The notes under the pieces are model-generated. The model worked only from the letters and a program-made list of their open reading frames with translations, had not been told where the DNA came from and did not search any database. A DNA stretch of 64,000 bases. Source: JAPOUP01 sp965221405 (GTDB lineage Bacteria > Pseudomonadota > Alphaproteobacteria > Rhodobacterales > Rhodobacteraceae). Shown in pieces: positions 7,942 to 17,642 of this stretch. How positions within the stretch are numbered: position 1 is the stretch's first letter; every line of letters begins with the position of its first letter. The stretch spans positions 62,001 to 126,000 of the forward strand of contig CBDCSE010000001.1 of NCBI GenBank assembly GCA_965221405.1, read 5' to 3'. A program made the position numbers and the translations under genes.

Positions 7942-9591
7942 TCAGACCGTCACCGCGTCACCTATGTTGTCAACTCCGCGCTCCTCGAGCAATGTCGTGA
8001 GCCAGTTGGAGTCCATTTCAGGAACCGAAGAGAGCAGAAGGTCGGTGTAGGGATGATGCGGTGGCCTGAACATCTCATCTTTACAGCCCTGCTCCACGAC
8101 CAGACCGTTGCGCATGACGACAACCTCGTCGGCAATCGATCGAACCGTCGCGAGATCGTGGGTGATGAACATGTAGGATAGATCAAGATCGTTCTGCAAA
8201 CGGTCGAGAAGTTTGAGGATTCCCTCGGCCACAAGCTGGTCAAGCGCACTCGTGATCTCGTCGCATATGATGAACTTCGGGTCTGCGGCGAGGGCACGGG
8301 CAATGCCGATGCGCTGCTTCTGTCCTCCAGACAGTTCCGGCGGATAGCGGTCATAGAACCGTGACGGTTCCAGTTCGATGAGGTCCAGCAGCTCGTCGAC
8401 ACGGTGCTTCAGTTCCACTCCACGGAGACCGGAATAGAACTGTGCCGGTCGGCCTATGATCTCACTGATGCGTACCTTTGGATTGAGCGCGGTGTCAGCC
8501 ATCTGATAGATCATCTGCACCTGACGGAGCTGGTCCCGGGTTCTGTTGCGGTAGTTCGGCGGCAGAGGAACGCCCCCGAACAGCACTTCGCCCGCAGTCG
8601 GGGGCAGAAGACCGGTGATCACGCGGGCGGCGGTTGATTTTCCGGAGCCGGATTCACCGACAACCGCAACTGTCATTCCCCTGTATATATCGAAGGATAC
8701 CTGGTCGAGAACCTTCACCCCACCAGAATAGGCGGCATCCACGCCGCGGATCGAAACAAGCGGCGCGGAGCCACCCGGCCGGGATTTCTGCGGTCTCCGG
8801 AAACTTCTAACGGCCCATAGGGACTTCGTATAGTCCTCCTTCGGCCTGTCCAGCATCTCCTGCGTTGGCGCCTCCTCGACCTCGCGTCCGCGAAGCAGTA
8901 CCTTGATGGTATCCGCCATCTGGGCCACCACCGCGAGGTCGTGCGTAATGTAGATCGCCGCGGTGTCGAACTGGTCGACGATGTCACGGATCGCCGCCAG
9001 CACCTCGATCTGTGTGGTAACGTCGAGTGCGGTGGTGGGCTCGTCGAATATGATCAGATCCGGTCGGCACGCCATCGCCATCGCCGTCATCGCCCTCTGC
9101 AGCTGTCCGCCGGAAACCTGGTGCGGATAGCGGAAGCCGATCTCGCGTGGATTGGGAAGCCGTAGGCGCTCATAGAGATCCATGGCATCCTCCTGGGCTT
9201 CAAGGCGTTTCTTGATGCGGTAATGTAGCGGGGCCTCCGTATGCTGGTCGATGATCCTGTGCGCTGGATTGAATGACGCGGCCGCTGACTGCGCGACATA
9301 CGCGATCCGCGATCCCCTCAGGGCGCGTTTTTCCGCCTCCGAGGCAGTGGTCAGCTCAATGCCGTCGAAGTCGATGGAGCCGCCCGATATTCGGGTTCCG
9401 TCACGGGCATATCCCATGGCCGCCGCCCCGATTGTCGACTTGCCGGCACCCGATTCGCCTATCAGCCCCATGACCTCTCCGCGGCGCAGCGTGAGATCGA
9501 CGCCCTTGATGATGTCGACCCATTCCTCCCCGGTATTGCCCTCGATCCTCAGCTCGCTGATCTCCAGAAGCGCCCTTTTCGCTTTTGACAT
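7942..9591 (-). CDS. ABC importer ATPase with two fused nucleotide-binding domains
   Basis: This ~549-aa protein energises a peptide/nickel/opine-type importer. The first ATPase domain has GESGAGKST, signature VSGGQLQRAM and Walker B LIIFDEPTTALD. The second has GESGSGKST, LSGGQKQRIGIARAL and FIICDEITSALD. Such DppD-DppF fusions are common in alphaproteobacteria. I prefer the ATG at 9591 because AAGGAG lies 8 nt upstream; GTG and ATG codons at 9600 and 9597 are alternatives overlapping the permease stop. It is last in a four-gene operon (binding protein, permease, permease, ATPase). Substrate cannot be told from sequence alone. Confidence 0.93.
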   Translation of the reverse strand: MSKAKRALLEISELRIEGNTGEEWVDIIKGVDLTLRRGEVMGLIGESGAGKSTIGAAAMGYARDGTRISGGSIDFDGIELTTASEAEKRALRGSRIAYVAQSAAASFNPAHRIIDQHTEAPLHYRIKKRLEAQEDAMDLYERLRLPNPREIGFRYPHQVSGGQLQRAMTAMAMACRPDLIIFDEPTTALDVTTQIEVLAAIRDIVDQFDTAAIYITHDLAVVAQMADTIKVLLRGREVEEAPTQEMLDRPKEDYTKSLWAVRSFRRPQKSRPGGSAPLVSIRGVDAAYSGGVKVLDQVSFDIYRGMTVAVVGESGSGKSTAARVITGLLPPTAGEVLFGGVPLPPNYRNRTRDQLRQVQMIYQMADTALNPKVRISEIIGRPAQFYSGLRGVELKHRVDELLDLIELEPSRFYDRYPPELSGGQKQRIGIARALAADPKFIICDEITSALDQLVAEGILKLLDRLQNDLDLSYMFITHDLATVRSIADEVVVMRNGLVVEQGCKDEMFRPPHHPYTDLLLSSVPEMDSNWLTTLLEERGVDNIGDAVTV

Positions 9592-9596
9592 CCTCA

Positions 9597-10658
9597 TCAC
9601 TCCTTGAGACCGGAGGACCGGAACAGCATCCAGTCGACAACGAAATTCACCGCTACGGTGAGCAGCGCGATCGCGGCCGCGGGAATGAGCGGGGTCAGGT
9701 CACCGAAGGAGATCAGGGTCGCGTTCTCCCGAACCATCGAGCCCCAATCGGCGGTAGGAGGCTGGATCCCCAGACCAAGGAACGAAAGGCCGGCGACGAG
9801 CAGGAATACGAAGCAGAACTCCAGACCGAACTCGGCGACAAGCGGGGCCGTCGAATTCGGCAGGATTTCCTTCCTGATCAGGTACCAGGTCTTCTCGCCC
9901 CTGAGTTTCGCGGCCTCGATATAGTCCATCACAACGACGTTCCCGGCGACGGCGCGCGTGAGCCGGAATACCCGTGGTGCATATATGATCGCCACGGCAA
10001 CGATGATGACGATGATCCTGGGGCCGAATATCGATAGCATCAACAGCGCGAAAATCAGCGACGGAATCGACATTATGACATCCGCCGCACGGCCCAGAAG
10101 CTGGTCGAACCAGCCACCTTTGGTGGCCGCAAACAAACCGCCTAACGCTCCCAGAAAAAAGGCCGAGACTGTCGCGACCAGCGCCAGCCCCACGGAATTC
10201 CGCGCTCCGTAAACGATCCTGCTGAACATGTCACGTCCCAGCTGGTCCGCGCCGAGAAGCATGTTCTCGTCGGCAGGGGCGAATGCCGAGGAGATGATCT
10301 CTGACTCACCGTAGGGCGCGATCCAAGGCGCGAATATACCGGCTATGGCATAGGTGAAGATCACGAACAGCCCGAAGGCGGCCGTCAGCGGCGCGGTCCT
10401 GAGCTCCCTGGCGATTCCCGTTGGCATGATGATGACAAGAAACTCGCGAAAACAGTAGGCCACGCCCGCGGCGAAAGCGAGCAGCCCCGCGCCGATGGCC
10501 ACCGACCTCAGCGCGGCCGTGCCGCCGACTATGGCAAGCACGAAAGACGCGAGTGTCAGCGAGAACAGGATCAAGAACGGACCCTGCCTCTGCTGGAAGG
10601 CGGCGAGGCTCGACGCGATGAGCAGGAACGCGAAGTAGGCGACTGCGAAGGCGTTCAC
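9597..10658 (-). CDS. ABC importer permease, DppC-like, with extra N-terminal helices
   Basis: A 353-aa inner-membrane permease. The binding-protein-dependent core begins around residue 90 (TAAFGLFVIFTYAIAGIFAPWIAPY), with the periplasmic segment LLGADQLGRDMFSRIVYGAR and the ATPase-coupling EAA loop in EAAKLRGEKTWYLIRKEILPN. About 85 residues ahead of the core form roughly three additional hydrophobic segments not usual for DppC. The GTG start has a strong GGAGG site. It sits between the DppB-like permease and the ATPase gene. Confidence 0.92.
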   Translation of the reverse strand: MNAFAVAYFAFLLIASSLAAFQQRQGPFLILFSLTLASFVLAIVGGTAALRSVAIGAGLLAFAAGVAYCFREFLVIIMPTGIARELRTAPLTAAFGLFVIFTYAIAGIFAPWIAPYGESEIISSAFAPADENMLLGADQLGRDMFSRIVYGARNSVGLALVATVSAFFLGALGGLFAATKGGWFDQLLGRAADVIMSIPSLIFALLMLSIFGPRIIVIIVAVAIIYAPRVFRLTRAVAGNVVVMDYIEAAKLRGEKTWYLIRKEILPNSTAPLVAEFGLEFCFVFLLVAGLSFLGLGIQPPTADWGSMVRENATLISFGDLTPLIPAAAIALLTVAVNFVVDWMLFRSSGLKE

Positions 10659-10670
10659 GCCGCGATCCTC

Positions 10671-11627
10671 CTATTTCGGATGCCGAAGCCGCGGGTTGGT
10701 CAGAATCGCACCGACATCCGCGGCGAGGTTGAGAAGGATGAACGTGGCGGCGAAAATCAGGCAGCATGCCTGGACAATGGGAAAATCCCTCTTGGCCACG
10801 GCATCGACAAGAAGTTGGCCGATCCCGGGGTAAACGAACACCACCTCGACGAGGACGACACCGGTGATCAGATAGGCGAGGTTCAGGGCAATGACGTTGA
10901 TGATCGGTGCCCAGGCGTTTGGAAGGGCGTGCCGGGCGATGACCTTCCAAGGGGGCGCGCCCTTCAGCCGCGCCATCTCGATGTAGGGTGACGCCAGAAG
11001 ATTGATGATGGCCGCGCGCGTCATTCTCATCATGTGCGCCGTGACAACCAGAACGAGGGTCAGCGCCGGAAGGAAGGTCCGCTCGAGCAGCTCACCGAAC
11101 GTCATGTCGCCGCTCAGACTCGCGATCGCCGGAAACAGTCCCGTCTTCACCGCCAGATAGAGAATCAGGATGTAACCCAGAAAGAACTCCGGGCTGGAGA
11201 TCGACGTCAGCGTCAGCACGTTGGCGATACGGTCGAACAGAGAATTGCGGAGCAGCGCCACCAGAACACCGAGACAGATTGCGAACGGAACGGCGATCAC
11301 GGCGGCGTAGGCAGCGAGAAACAATGTGTTCAGGAAACGGTCCGAGATCGCGTCACCGACACTGTCTCCCGATATCAGCGAGACGCCGAAATCCCCGACG
11401 ACCGCGCCCGAAAGCCATTCAAGGTACCGCACGACCGCCGGTCGGTCGAGGCCGAGTTCCTGACGCAGTGTCTCAACGGTCTCCTGGGTGGCACCCTGTC
11501 CAAGAACCGCCTGCGCCAGATCTCCGGGAAGCAGTTCGACCATGAAGAAGATGATCACCGAAATCACCAGCAGCGTCACAAGGCCTAGCCCGAGCCGCCT
11601 GAGGACAAGTCCTAGAATGTCTCCCAC
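10671..11627 (-). CDS. ABC importer permease, DppB-like
   Basis: A 318-aa inner-membrane permease. The N-terminal helix (LVTLLVISVIIFFMVELLPGD) and the following AVLGQGATQETVETLRQELGLDRP are hallmarks of the DppB/OppB type. The EAA loop is MARLKGAPPWKVIARHALPNAW. It starts with GTG behind an AGGGAG site. It pairs with the downstream DppC-like subunit to form the channel. Confidence 0.93.
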   Translation of the reverse strand: MGDILGLVLRRLGLGLVTLLVISVIIFFMVELLPGDLAQAVLGQGATQETVETLRQELGLDRPAVVRYLEWLSGAVVGDFGVSLISGDSVGDAISDRFLNTLFLAAYAAVIAVPFAICLGVLVALLRNSLFDRIANVLTLTSISSPEFFLGYILILYLAVKTGLFPAIASLSGDMTFGELLERTFLPALTLVLVVTAHMMRMTRAAIINLLASPYIEMARLKGAPPWKVIARHALPNAWAPIINVIALNLAYLITGVVLVEVVFVYPGIGQLLVDAVAKRDFPIVQACCLIFAATFILLNLAADVGAILTNPRLRHPK

Positions 11628-11738
11628 CGGTCACTCCCTATGGACACCCGCCTGGTCCGATGTTCCCGTCCGGCACGTCGAGTGATGGCCGGACGTCAGC
11701 GGCCCCGGGCACTACCGCACCCGGGACCGTTCGCGAAT

Positions 11739-13352
11739 TCAGACGAACCACCAGCGGCTGGCGCTCCTTGCGCCATCCGCTTCCCAGGATGCGGCCACGC
11801 TCGGGCCGTGCCGGACGTTCCTGCGCCGTGCGTAGACGAAGTTGACGAACATCGGGATGATGGTGCCGCCCTCGTCGCGCGCGATCATGCACATTTCGTG
11901 ATACATCTCGGCGCGACGCGTCTCGTCCAGTTCGGCTTTCGCCTGCAGAAGCAGTTCATTGAAGCGATCGTGCTTCCAATGCGCTTCGTTCCAGGCCGCG
12001 TCCGCCTTATAGGCAAGCGTGAACATGTTGTCCGGAGTTGGCCGTGCGCCCCATTTCACGAAGACGAAGGGTTTTTTCAGCCACACGTCCGCCCAGTAGC
12101 TGTCGGACGGCTCGCGCACCGGCGTGATGTCGATACCCGCGGCCTTGGCCTGTTCGGAATAGAGGACCACCATGTCGACCGCACCTGGAAGCACGGAATC
12201 CGTCGCCGAAAGCTCGACGCTGAGCGAGTCGAGGCCGGCTTCCCTCAGGTGGAACCTCGCTTTGTCGGGGTCGTATGCGCGCTGTGGGATATCCGCTGGG
12301 AAGTAAGGCATGTTAGGCGAGACATGGAAGTCGTTGCCCGGAATACCCGTTCCGAACACGATCTTCTCGATGATCTCTTCCCTGTCGATCGCATGCTTGA
12401 GAGCGAGCCGGACATTGTTGTCTTCGAACGGAGCGACGTCGGTGAACATCGGCAGGGTGATCGCCGAACCGGAGGGTATGTTGTCAACCTCGATCTCCGG
12501 GTGGCGCTGCAGCAGCGCCAGTGTCTTGAGGTCAACGGACGTGACCGCGTCGACGTCGCCGGACACCAGCGCCGCCTGACGGGCGTTCGGATCGTTGAGC
12601 ACCGACATTTCGACCCGGTCAAACCATGCACCCATGCCGTGCCATCCCTCATGCCGCTCCAGAAGCGTGCCGACACCGGGATCATGTTCGAGGATGCGGT
12701 AGGGGCCGGCCCCTGTTTGGCTCTGCCAGTCGATCGTTCCGTCGTCATTGGCCGGAAGCATCGCCAGATGGTAGTCAGTCATGACCCAGGGCAGGTCCGC
12801 AAAGCCCTGGGCAAGTTCCAGAACGATCGCCTGATCGCCGTCCGCCCTGATGTCGACGACACTCTCAAGTAACGGTTTTGCGGCGGACGATGTCTTTTCC
12901 CCCCGGTGATGGTTCAGCGAGGCGATCGCGTCGGTAACGGTGAATGGTCGACCGTTATGGAAAGACGCGGTTCGATCGAGTTCGAATGTCCAGGTCCTGG
13001 CGTCCGGCGTTGCACTCCAGCTCTTCGCCATATCGGGGCCGAGACCGTTGTCCGACGTTATCATCGTGAGGTAGCTACGATGCGTATGCGCCAGCTGGAT
13101 TTCCCCTATCGACTGGTACTTTCCGGGATCCATCTGGTCCGCCGTGTTGCCGTCATGGACGCCGAGACGGAACGTGCCACCTTTGGTCGGTGTCTGTGCG
13201 GCCACCCTGGACGCCCAAAGTCCGGTGGCGGCGGTTGCCGTCAGGCCAGCCGCGGTGGCATGCGAAATGAAGGACCGCCGTGACAGCCGTCCGCGACGGG
13301 CCTCCTCCGCGATACGATCGATAAGGATCCGCTTCTCACTTTCTCTGGTCAT
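11739..13352 (-). CDS. Tat-exported extracellular solute-binding protein (family 5)
   Basis: The binding component of the ABC importer, 537 aa from the ATG at 13352 (GGAG upstream). The N-terminus carries a twin-arginine signal (SRRSFISHATAAG, hydrophobic stretch, AQ cleavage region), so the folded protein should be exported by Tat. SBP_bac_5 features follow: GGTFRLGVHDGNTADQMDPGKY, LGPDMAKSWSATPDARTWTF and FHNGRPFTVTDAIASLNHH. It is first in the operon. Tat export suits redox or metal-related ligands, but many family-5 proteins use it, so the ligand is undetermined. Confidence 0.92.
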   Translation of the reverse strand: MTRESEKRILIDRIAEEARRGRLSRRSFISHATAAGLTATAATGLWASRVAAQTPTKGGTFRLGVHDGNTADQMDPGKYQSIGEIQLAHTHRSYLTMITSDNGLGPDMAKSWSATPDARTWTFELDRTASFHNGRPFTVTDAIASLNHHRGEKTSSAAKPLLESVVDIRADGDQAIVLELAQGFADLPWVMTDYHLAMLPANDDGTIDWQSQTGAGPYRILEHDPGVGTLLERHEGWHGMGAWFDRVEMSVLNDPNARQAALVSGDVDAVTSVDLKTLALLQRHPEIEVDNIPSGSAITLPMFTDVAPFEDNNVRLALKHAIDREEIIEKIVFGTGIPGNDFHVSPNMPYFPADIPQRAYDPDKARFHLREAGLDSLSVELSATDSVLPGAVDMVVLYSEQAKAAGIDITPVREPSDSYWADVWLKKPFVFVKWGARPTPDNMFTLAYKADAAWNEAHWKHDRFNELLLQAKAELDETRRAEMYHEMCMIARDEGGTIIPMFVNFVYARRRNVRHGPSVAASWEADGARSASRWWFV

Positions 13353-13641
13353 GATGTCTCCGTCACTCTGATCAGCAGCGGCCTCGCCGGGATTGGCGCC
13401 TACGCGCAGTCGCGCGAACATAAATAAAGATTCGCAGACACACAACAAACATGATGTTGTGGTGTTACCCATTATCTTGGGTGTGACCGGTGTGCGTGTT
13501 CTGCATCCTATGTCCGCTGAAGGATGCAAGGAAAGCGGCACGCCCGGGGGAACCATGGTTTCGTGTAGGATTCTGTGCCGGAACCCGTGCTCGCGGAGAC
13601 TTTCAGGCCAGTCTGCGCGACCGTGTCAACGGGAGCGGAAA
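13353..13641 (-). promoter_or_regulatory. Likely promoter region of the ABC importer operon
   Basis: This 289-bp gap between miaA and the binding-protein gene has an AT-richer part (about 13420-13475). It contains ACAACA (13442-13447) and TGTTGT (13455-13460), a 6-bp inverted repeat with 7-nt spacer that could be an operator. I cannot place -35/-10 boxes confidently. Confidence 0.3.
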
Positions 13642-14526
13642 TCATCGGGGGATGTTGAGCCGTCGCCAGTCACGCATCCTTGTGCGGAACCAGGTGCGCT
13701 GCCTCTTCGCGTACCGTCTGGTCGCTGTCTTTGCCGCGGAAACCGCGTCGTCGAGGTCACGCTTTCCGCGTAGGTGCTCAACCAGTTCCCTGGCGCCGAT
13801 GGCTTTCGATGAGGGCAGGGCGGGATCCCAGCTGGCGAGGTTGTCTCTAACCTCATCGACCGCACCTTCCCTGACCATCGCGTCGAACCGCCGGTCGATC
13901 CTGTCAGCGAGCCAGTCACGGCCCACGTCAAGAAGCAGGGGCTGGGCGCCTCCGAGAGGTATCAGGGGATCGGGAGCGTCTTGCTGCCACGCCGCCATCC
14001 CGCGTCCCGTCGTACGCCAAACCTCCCACGCGCGCAGAATCCGCATGGGATTCGCGACATCGACGCGGGACCGGGTCGCCCCGTCCAGATCGGCCAGTAG
14101 CGCGGAGGAACCCCCCGAACGTAGCCGCTCCCGTGCCTCGACCCGCAATTCCTCCGGTATCGGTGGGATATTCACGAACCCCTCCGTCAGCGCCGTGAGA
14201 TACATCCCGGTTCCGCCCACCACGATCAGTCGACGGTCTTTGGACAGCAGCGCCGCGAGGTCACGAAGCCAGTCGCCGACCGAATGGCGCGAAGCGCCGG
14301 GGACATGGCCGTAAAGAAGATGTGGCGCCACCGCCTCCTCGTCCGGTCCCGGGCGGGCCGTAAGGATCCGCCAGTTCGCGAATACCTGCAGCGCATCGGC
14401 GTTCACGATCACCCCGCCCTGTTCAGACGCGATCTCCAGCGCCAGCGAGGACTTGCCACTCGCAGTGGGTCCGGCGATCAGGACAGGCAGCTCCGACGAG
14501 AGCGAATCCAGGATTTCGTGTCTCAC
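13642..14526 (-). CDS. miaA: tRNA dimethylallyltransferase
   Basis: MiaA adds dimethylallyl to N6 of A37 in tRNAs reading UNN codons. The 294-aa product has the P-loop GPTASGKSSLALEIA, the substrate segment NADALQVFANWRILTARP, VVGGTGMYLTALTEG, and the C-terminal KRQRTWFRTRM. Length is normal. It uses DMAPP, so the cell needs an isoprenoid pathway although dxr is missing from the nearby cluster. Its start is 159 bp from the divergent pyrH. Confidence 0.95.
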   Translation of the reverse strand: MRHEILDSLSSELPVLIAGPTASGKSSLALEIASEQGGVIVNADALQVFANWRILTARPGPDEEAVAPHLLYGHVPGASRHSVGDWLRDLAALLSKDRRLIVVGGTGMYLTALTEGFVNIPPIPEELRVEARERLRSGGSSALLADLDGATRSRVDVANPMRILRAWEVWRTTGRGMAAWQQDAPDPLIPLGGAQPLLLDVGRDWLADRIDRRFDAMVREGAVDEVRDNLASWDPALPSSKAIGARELVEHLRGKRDLDDAVSAAKTATRRYAKRQRTWFRTRMRDWRRLNIPR

Positions 14527-14685
14527 GCTACTTCCCGTGCATTGAACATTCGCCTCCCCTCAGTCATCCTACGTCAAGGCCAACGGAGCCACGAACGGAG
14601 CGAGGACATGCCATGACCGAACTGACGGGACCAATTACAGGCTTTTCCGAAACCACGGGCACGGCTGTGAAAGCGCAGGCTCAGG

Positions 14686-15468
14686 ATGACTGCTGAGGCG
14701 TCCGAATCCCAGCGGGAATCTCGTGTGCGCCGATATCGACGCATCATGCTCAAGATATCGGGCGAGGCGCTCATGGGCAGCCAGGGCTTTGGCCTGCATC
14801 CCCCGACGGTCCAACGCGTCGCCGACGAGGTGAAGTCCGTCCACGGTCTGGGGGTGGAGGTCTGCATGGTTATCGGTGGCGGCAACATCTTCCGGGGTCT
14901 TCAGGGTTCGGCGCAGGGCATGGAGCGGACGACTGCGGATTACATGGGCATGCTTGCGACGGTCATGAACGCCCTGGCCATGCAGTCTGCCCTCGAACTG
15001 TCCGGCGTCTACACCCGTGTCATCAGCGCGATTCCCATGGACCAGGTGTGCGAACCCTACATCCGCCGCCGCGCGGTGCGGCATCTGGAGAAGGGACGCG
15101 TCTGCATTTTCGCCGCCGGGACCGGCAACCCCTATTTCACCACCGACACGGCGGCGACACTGCGCGCGTCCGAAATGGGCTGTGAAGTGATCTTCAAGGC
15201 AACGAAGGTTGATGGGGTCTACGACCGTGATCCCGCGACACACGCCGACGCGCGGCGCTTCGACATGATCACCTACGACATGGTACTGGCCAGGCAGCTT
15301 GGTGTGATGGATGCCACGGCGATAGCCCATGCTCAGGGCAACAAACTGCCGATCATCGTCTTCTCTCTGGATGATCCGGGTGGATTTCGCGGTGTGGTTC
15401 TTGGGGAAGGTACCTATACAACGGTGTGCGGTAGCCTTAATCCGGAAGATGGAATACCAAGGGAGTGA
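14686..15468 (+). CDS. pyrH: UMP kinase
   Basis: PyrH phosphorylates UMP to UDP. The 260-aa protein has the amino-acid-kinase start RIMLKISGEALMG at about residue 20, the GGGNIFRG loop, TADYMGMLATVMNALAMQ, and GTGNPYFTTDTAATLRA. About 18 charged residues precede the core. It opens the conserved pyrH-frr-uppS-cdsA cluster. Confidence 0.95.
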   Translation: MTAEASESQRESRVRRYRRIMLKISGEALMGSQGFGLHPPTVQRVADEVKSVHGLGVEVCMVIGGGNIFRGLQGSAQGMERTTADYMGMLATVMNALAMQSALELSGVYTRVISAIPMDQVCEPYIRRRAVRHLEKGRVCIFAAGTGNPYFTTDTAATLRASEMGCEVIFKATKVDGVYDRDPATHADARRFDMITYDMVLARQLGVMDATAIAHAQGNKLPIIVFSLDDPGGFRGVVLGEGTYTTVCGSLNPEDGIPRE

Positions 15469-15500
15469 TCTCGGGAGCGACGCTTAACGGGAATGAAGCC

Positions 15501-16067
15501 ATGCCAGAAGACGATCAGGACATCGATGTAGACGACCTCTCCCGCAGAATGGATGGGGCGGTCGCGGTTCTCCGCAAGGAGTTTGCGACACTCAGGACCG
15601 GACGGGCCTCGGCCGCGATGGTGGAGCCGGTGACCGTCGAGGCCTACGGGGTCCAGACACCCATCAACCAGCTGGGTTCGGTCAACGTGCCCGAACCCCG
15701 GATGGTGACAATAAATGTCTGGGACAGATCGCTCGTGACCAATGTCGAGAAGGCGATTCTCGAATCGGGACTGGGAATCAATCCACAGACGAACGGGACG
15801 ATCATCATGCTTCCGATACCGGAACTCAACGAGGAGCGCCGGCGGGAACTCACCAAGGTCGCGGGCCAGTATGCCGAGAGCGCGCGTGTATCGATCCGCA
15901 ATGTCCGCCGTGACGGTATGGACCGGTTAAGGAAAGCGAAGACCGCCGGCATGGCCGAGGACGAGAGCAGGATATGGCAGGACGAGATTCAGGAACTGAC
16001 CGACAGCCGTATCAGGATGGTCGATGACGCGCTGGAAGCGAAGCAGTCGGAGATCATGCAGATCTAG
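15501..16067 (+). CDS. frr: Ribosome recycling factor
   Basis: RRF splits post-termination ribosomes together with EF-G. I choose the ATG at 15501 (MPEDDQDID), giving 188 aa as usual for the family; an upstream in-frame ATG at 15465 adds an unlikely leader. Diagnostic segments are LRKEFATLRTGRASAAMVEP, the VEAYGVQTPINQLGSVNVPEPR stretch, and the C-terminal helical LTDSRIRMVDDALEAKQSEIMQI. It sits directly behind pyrH. Confidence 0.95.
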   Translation: MPEDDQDIDVDDLSRRMDGAVAVLRKEFATLRTGRASAAMVEPVTVEAYGVQTPINQLGSVNVPEPRMVTINVWDRSLVTNVEKAILESGLGINPQTNGTIIMLPIPELNEERRRELTKVAGQYAESARVSIRNVRRDGMDRLRKAKTAGMAEDESRIWQDEIQELTDSRIRMVDDALEAKQSEIMQI

Positions 16068-16155
16068 CGTTTCCGGCTCAAGGGACGTGGATTAATGTCA
16101 CCCGTTCAGGTGATGGTGGCCTTGGTGAGGAAACACCCGGGGCAGGGGAGCGGAT

Positions 16156-16875
16156 GTGAAGCGGGATATGGGCGACGGGCCGCATCATGTGGCCATAATC
16201 ATGGACGGTAACGGCCGCTGGGCGCAGCAGCGGGGACACCCCCGGCTCTACGGCCACCAGGCCGGGGCACGCAGGGTGCGGGAGATCGTCCGGATCTGTC
16301 CGGATCTAGGGGTTAAATACCTCACGATATTCGCGTTCTCGACCGAAAACTGGAAGCGCACCCAGATCGAGGTCGCCGGGCTTATGACGCTTTTCCGGCG
16401 TTACATCACGCTCGAGACCAGAGCTCTTGTTCGGGAGGGAGTTCGGGTAAGGTTCATCGGTGATCGAATCCGTCTGGACGAGAAACTTGTATGGCTCATG
16501 GACGAACTGGAACTGCTGACGGCGGAGAATTCCCGAGTGCATCTGACGGTCGCGTTGAACTATGGAGGGCGCGACGAGGTGGCCAGGGCGACCAGGCGCC
16601 TCGCTCAGGAGGTCAGGGCGAACCGGTTGAATCCCGATACCGTCAACGAGGCGACCTTCGCCCATTACCTCGACACCTATTTCCTTCCCGATCCTGATCT
16701 CGTGATCAGGACGAGTGGAGAGGCCAGGATCTCGAATTTCCTGCTGTGGCAGTCAGCCTATGCCGAGTATGAGTTCGTTGACACGTTGTGGCCCGATTTC
16801 ACCAGGGAAGCCTTCGCCGAAATCGTTGACGGTTACTCCGGTCGTGAGCGAAGATTCGGTTCGATCACCGCATGA
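16156..16875 (+). CDS. uppS: Undecaprenyl diphosphate synthase
   Basis: UppS makes the C55 lipid carrier for peptidoglycan. The 239-aa protein has IIMDGNGRWA with the catalytic Asp, GHQAGARRVREIV, TIFAFSTENWKR, the NYGGRDEV loop, DLVIRTSGEARISNFLLWQSAYAE and YSGRERRFG at the end. It starts with GTG at 16156 behind AGGGGAG, and its stop overlaps cdsA by 4 nt (ATGA). Confidence 0.96.
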   Translation: MKRDMGDGPHHVAIIMDGNGRWAQQRGHPRLYGHQAGARRVREIVRICPDLGVKYLTIFAFSTENWKRTQIEVAGLMTLFRRYITLETRALVREGVRVRFIGDRIRLDEKLVWLMDELELLTAENSRVHLTVALNYGGRDEVARATRRLAQEVRANRLNPDTVNEATFAHYLDTYFLPDPDLVIRTSGEARISNFLLWQSAYAEYEFVDTLWPDFTREAFAEIVDGYSGRERRFGSITA

Positions 16876-17642
16876 TTCCCCCGGACCGCTGGGATGACCT
16901 GTCGCAGCGGGCGCTCACCGGAGGTGCGCTGGCCGCATTGGGCGGAGCCGCGATCTGGCAGGGGGGCATGGCGTTCGGGTTCACCGTCGCGCTGGTGGTT
17001 GGCGCGATGGTCTGGGAACTGGCACGCATGGGTTCAGGCGACCGGAGCCTGACGGGTGTTCCGCTTGGCGTTCTTGCCAGTGTCTGCGTATTGATCCCGC
17101 ATCATGTCGATCTTTCCCTTGCGGTGGTGGTGCCCGCCATTCCCGCTGTCGCCGCATTTACGTTCGTTCATGGCGACCGGCTGCTGTTTGCCATCTGCGT
17201 GTTCTGCGTCGTGGTGGCCGGTTGCGGCTTCATCGGATTCCGGAACGAGCACGGGGCGCTGCCGACGGTCTGGTTGGCGACGGTAGTGGCCACAACGGAT
17301 GTCGCGGGATATTTCGGCGGGCGGATTGCAGGCGGAAGAAGGTTCTGGCCCGCGGTGAGTCCCGCGAAAACCTGGGCTGGCGTCTTCTCGGGTTGGTTCG
17401 CGGCGGGGCTGGCCGGACTCGCCTTTTCCCCCGGCTCCCCGTTCGGCCTTCATCTGGTATGGGTTTCCGTGCTGGTGGGTATCGCCTGTCAGGCGGGCGA
17501 CCTCGCCGAAAGCGCGGTGAAAAGACGGGCCCTCGTAAAGGATAGCGGCGGTGTTCTTCCCGGGCATGGCGGACTTCTCGATCGGTTTGACGGGTCGGTA
17601 GGCGCCATTCTCCTGGTGACACTGATTCAGGCTTTCCGGTAA
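16872..17642 (+). CDS. cdsA: Phosphatidate cytidylyltransferase
   Basis: CdsA makes CDP-diacylglycerol for phospholipid synthesis and is an integral membrane enzyme. The 256-aa product has several hydrophobic helices and the family signature spread over SPAKTWAGVFSGW and VLPGHGGLLDRFDGSVGAI. It overlaps uppS. In many alphaproteobacteria dxr follows cdsA directly; here only a 206-bp gap separates it from rseP. Confidence 0.94.
   Translation: MIPPDRWDDLSQRALTGGALAALGGAAIWQGGMAFGFTVALVVGAMVWELARMGSGDRSLTGVPLGVLASVCVLIPHHVDLSLAVVVPAIPAVAAFTFVHGDRLLFAICVFCVVVAGCGFIGFRNEHGALPTVWLATVVATTDVAGYFGGRIAGGRRFWPAVSPAKTWAGVFSGWFAAGLAGLAFSPGSPFGLHLVWVSVLVGIACQAGDLAESAVKRRALVKDSGGVLPGHGGLLDRFDGSVGAILLVTLIQAFR

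Noticed and set aside
11640..12872. 410-codon plus-strand frame opposite the solute-binding protein
   Set aside because: The minus strand has a full solute-binding protein with a Tat signal. The plus frame has no family features and simply mirrors it.
13490..14314. 274-codon plus-strand frame opposite miaA
   Set aside because: miaA on the minus strand has all family motifs; the plus frame is a shadow.
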